Position numbers and translations under genes: made by a program
Source of the DNA: Notospermus geniculatus
Lineage: Eukaryota; Nemertea; Pilidiophora; Heteronemertea; Lineidae
Direction: 5' to 3'
DNA length: 64,000 nt
NCBI GenBank assembly: GCA_002633025.1
Contig: NMRB01001006.1
Span: forward strand, 1 to 64,000
In this document: positions 63,901-64,000 of the stretch, piece after piece
Position numbering within the stretch: position 1 is the stretch's first letter
How the letters are laid out: each line of letters starts with the position of its first letter
Notes under the pieces: generated by a model
What the model saw: only the letters and a program-made list of their open reading frames with translations
Database searches by the model: none
What the model was told of the DNA's origin: nothing

Positions 63901-64000
63901 GGTATTTTTGAAGGTACCCCTCTAATACACGTTTATGCAAGATATGAAGACTCTCGGTGAAATAATTAAGAACTGCGGCAGGTTCGTTACTTTTGTCGAA

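Overview
The window looks like nuclear DNA of a marine invertebrate animal. The evidence is spliced exons with GT/AG borders and matching phases, a metazoan M28 peptidase gene, a BEL/Pao LTR retrotransposon, CORE-type SINEs, and very dense foldback/MITE elements. Frequent TAGGCCTA, ACATGTA and ACCGGTA words make me lean to a deuterostome such as an echinoderm or hemichordate, but I cannot prove this.

Layout. (1) 1-4.76 kb: an AT-rich, tightly packed virus-like gene cluster of Polinton/adintovirus/PLV style. It holds an A32-like packaging ATPase, a glutamine-rich protein, a single-pass membrane protein, two related beta-rich capsid-like proteins, a proline-rich protein and a membrane protein gene broken by one stop codon. 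A further gene runs divergently off the left edge. Integrase and polymerase are not in view. (2) 6-11.3 kb: a multi-exon minus-strand gene with a YqaJ/lambda-exonuclease-like domain, split by a +1 frameshift. (3) 10.9-39 kb: mostly foldback elements and MITEs, including a 1-kb palindrome, plus three intronless minus-strand ORFs of unknown function. Two of these (15.1 and 37.7 kb) are copies inside a ~1.5-2 kb duplicated block. (4) 39.9-52.0 and 54.0-61.1 kb: a direct segmental duplication. Copy 2 carries the last three exons of a glutamate carboxypeptidase II (FOLH1/NAALADase)-like gene whose upstream exons continue at 62.0 and 63.3 kb. Copy 1 has lost the last exon, carries a 2-nt frameshift in another, and has gained eight insertions that copy 2 lacks. 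One of these is a young internally deleted BEL element with identical-looking LTRs. (5) The last 0.5 kb is a ~147-bp tandem repeat.

The duplication is the most informative part. Copy 2 preserves the empty site of each copy-1 insertion, which fixes exact element ends and target-site duplications (5-bp, TTA/TAA, TTAA and 9-bp types). The likeliest less-described biology is the virus-like cluster and the intronless 340-residue ORF family.
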